A DNA stretch of 16,014 nt from a bacterium (GTDB lineage Bacteria; JAMORN01), in contig JAMORN010000313.1 in the NCBI GenBank assembly GCA_027063545.1, positions 1-16,014 on the forward strand, given 5' to 3'. The notes beneath the pieces are model-generated. The model saw only the letters and a list, made by a program, of their open reading frames with translations. It was not told the DNA's origin and searched no databases. Positions within the stretch are counted from its first letter, which is position 1. The number at the start of each line of letters is the position of its first letter. Below, piece after piece: positions 14,736 to 16,014 of the stretch. The translations under genes and the position numbers were made by a program.

Positions 14736-16014
14736 ATGTTGTCTTATATAGAAGAGCATATAAAAAAATACGATGTGGATTATATAGAAATTAGAATAGA
14801 AGATACCATATCAACCTCTATTACAATATCTTCTAATAAAATAGAAAATATTTCTAAAAGGAATTCTTTAGGGGGTTCTGTAAGGGTATTATATAATGGT
14901 GGTTGGGGATTTGCAAGTTTTAATAATATAGATAAACTACATGAGTATATAGAAAAAGCTATTTCAATGGCTAAAAATGCAAAATATAAAGAACATAAAC
15001 AAATAAATAAGGAATTCGGTAATTATAAAGGAGAATTTTATTCTCCTTTTTTAAAGGATCCAACACAAATAGATTTAGAAGAAAAATTAAATTTGATGTT
15101 GTATTATAATAATATTTTACAAAAAGGAAAAAGGATTGTTAATACAAATGTAAGATATGCGGATTTTAAAAGAATAAAATATTATGGTAATTCTTTGGGA
15201 ACTTTGATAAAAGAAACAACAATAGGGACAGGTGCTTTTTTACTTGTTATAGGTAGAGATGGTAATAATGTACAACAGGCATATCATTCTGTTGGTGAAA
15301 TGATGGGTTTTGAAGTTGTTGAAGATTTGGAAAAAGATGCAGAAAGGATAGTAAATTTAGTTGAAGATTTACTTGATGCTCCTAAAGTTGAAGGAGGAAG
15401 AAAAACTGTTATATTAGATCCAAAATTAACAGGTGTGTTTACTCATGAGGCTTTTGGTCATTTATCTGAAGCAGATTTTTTATATAAAAATAAAGAAATG
15501 CAAGAAAAGATGAAAATAGGGACAATATTCGGACCTGAATTTTTAAATATAGTAGATGATGCAACTATAAGAGGTGCTAGAGGATTTTATTATTTTGATG
15601 ATGAGGGTGTGCCTGCTCAAAAAACATATCTTATAAAAGAGGGGAAACTAATAGGTAGACTCCATTCTAGAGAAACTGCATTTTATATGAATGAAACTCC
15701 AACGGGAAATGCTAGAGCTTTAAATTATACTTTTGCTCCAATAGTTAGAATGTCATGTACTTTTATTGAACCTCATGAAAGTAAGTTTGAAGAAATGCTT
15801 GAGGGAATTGAAGATGGAATATATGCATGTGGTATGTTAGGTGGTAATACTGATTTAGATATGTTTACCTTTTCAGCTGAATATGGATATGAAATAAAAA
15901 ATGGTAAAATAACTCGTTTAGTAAGAGATGTAATATTAACAGGAAATGTATTTGAAACATTGAAAAATATTGAAATGATAGGGGATGATTTTAAATTATA
16001 TGGTGGAATGGGTG
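14736..16014 (+). CDS. tldD: TldD-family metalloprotease, C-terminus cut by window
   Basis: An open frame of 426 codons runs off the window end; family members are about 450-480 residues. TldD with TldE (PmbA) forms a heterodimeric zinc protease that degrades unfolded peptides and matures some ribosomal peptides. The TldD-type metal motif HExxxH appears as THEAFGHLSEADF, with His237, Glu238 and His242; TldE lacks it, so this is the catalytic partner. Further family segments are LGGSVRVLYNGGWGFASFNN near the N-terminus, GETxxG-like RETAFYMNETPTGNAR, and GMLGGNTDLDMFTFSAEYGY near the end. The last zinc ligand, a Cys in the CGKxGQ segment of the family, would fall just past the window. AAAGGAG precedes the ATG by 9-10 bases, and the gene follows murA by 14 bases. 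tldE may lie downstream, outside the view. Confidence 0.95.
   Translation, partial: MLSYIEEHIKKYDVDYIEIRIEDTISTSITISSNKIENISKRNSLGGSVRVLYNGGWGFASFNNIDKLHEYIEKAISMAKNAKYKEHKQINKEFGNYKGEFYSPFLKDPTQIDLEEKLNLMLYYNNILQKGKRIVNTNVRYADFKRIKYYGNSLGTLIKETTIGTGAFLLVIGRDGNNVQQAYHSVGEMMGFEVVEDLEKDAERIVNLVEDLLDAPKVEGGRKTVILDPKLTGVFTHEAFGHLSEADFLYKNKEMQEKMKIGTIFGPEFLNIVDDATIRGARGFYYFDDEGVPAQKTYLIKEGKLIGRLHSRETAFYMNETPTGNARALNYTFAPIVRMSCTFIEPHESKFEEMLEGIEDGIYACGMLGGNTDLDMFTFSAEYGYEIKNGKITRLVRDVILTGNVFETLKNIEMIGDDFKLYGGMG

Overview
The window reads as chromosomal DNA from a strongly AT-rich diderm (outer-membrane) bacterium. Evidence for this is lpxB (lipid A disaccharide synthase) next to murA, a class A penicillin-binding protein, and several proteins with lipoprotein-type signal peptides. 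Genes start mainly at ATG after AGGAG-type ribosome binding sites. TAA, TGA and TAG all end genes, so the standard bacterial code applies. I cannot place the phylum from the sequence alone. No tRNA, rRNA, CRISPR array, insertion sequence or riboswitch was seen. No gene-free stretch exceeds 300 bases; the longest are 2830-3048 (a promoter and a terminator) and 4193-4347 (a divergent promoter region).

Layout: (1) 1-800, plus strand: the 3' part of serA, ended by a hairpin that also serves the converging gene. (2) 848-4192, minus strand: a block of envelope-type genes set between housekeeping genes. Read in its own direction it holds two paralogous lipoproteins with DnaJ-like CxxCxGxG arrays (4192-3857, 3831-3049); a lipoprotein gene (2829-1285) whose acidic N-terminal part and C2-like/transglutaminase-like C-terminal part lie in one reading frame but are split by an in-frame TAA; and a small TRL-like putative lipoprotein (1213-848). 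Strong hairpins separate these units, and the 2829 gene has its own good promoter. (3) 4348-9345, plus strand: uvrB, a TrkA-like RCK protein, purN and purC, probably one operon, ended by a terminator that starts inside purC. (4) 9386-11608, minus strand: a class A penicillin-binding protein. (5) 11699 to the window end, plus strand: a Yip1-like membrane protein, lpxB, murA and tldD (cut by the window end), tightly packed and probably one operon.

The housekeeping genes form familiar modules: serine and purine synthesis, excision repair, lipid A synthesis and peptidoglycan synthesis. The unfamiliar part is the lipoprotein block at 848-4192. The Cys-rich pair looks like a zinc-binding or thiol-bearing module placed outside the cytoplasm, beside a surface or periplasmic transglutaminase-like protein that is either recently inactivated or recoded. 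Functions for this block are inference. All positions and motifs come from reading the sequence; no database search was possible.
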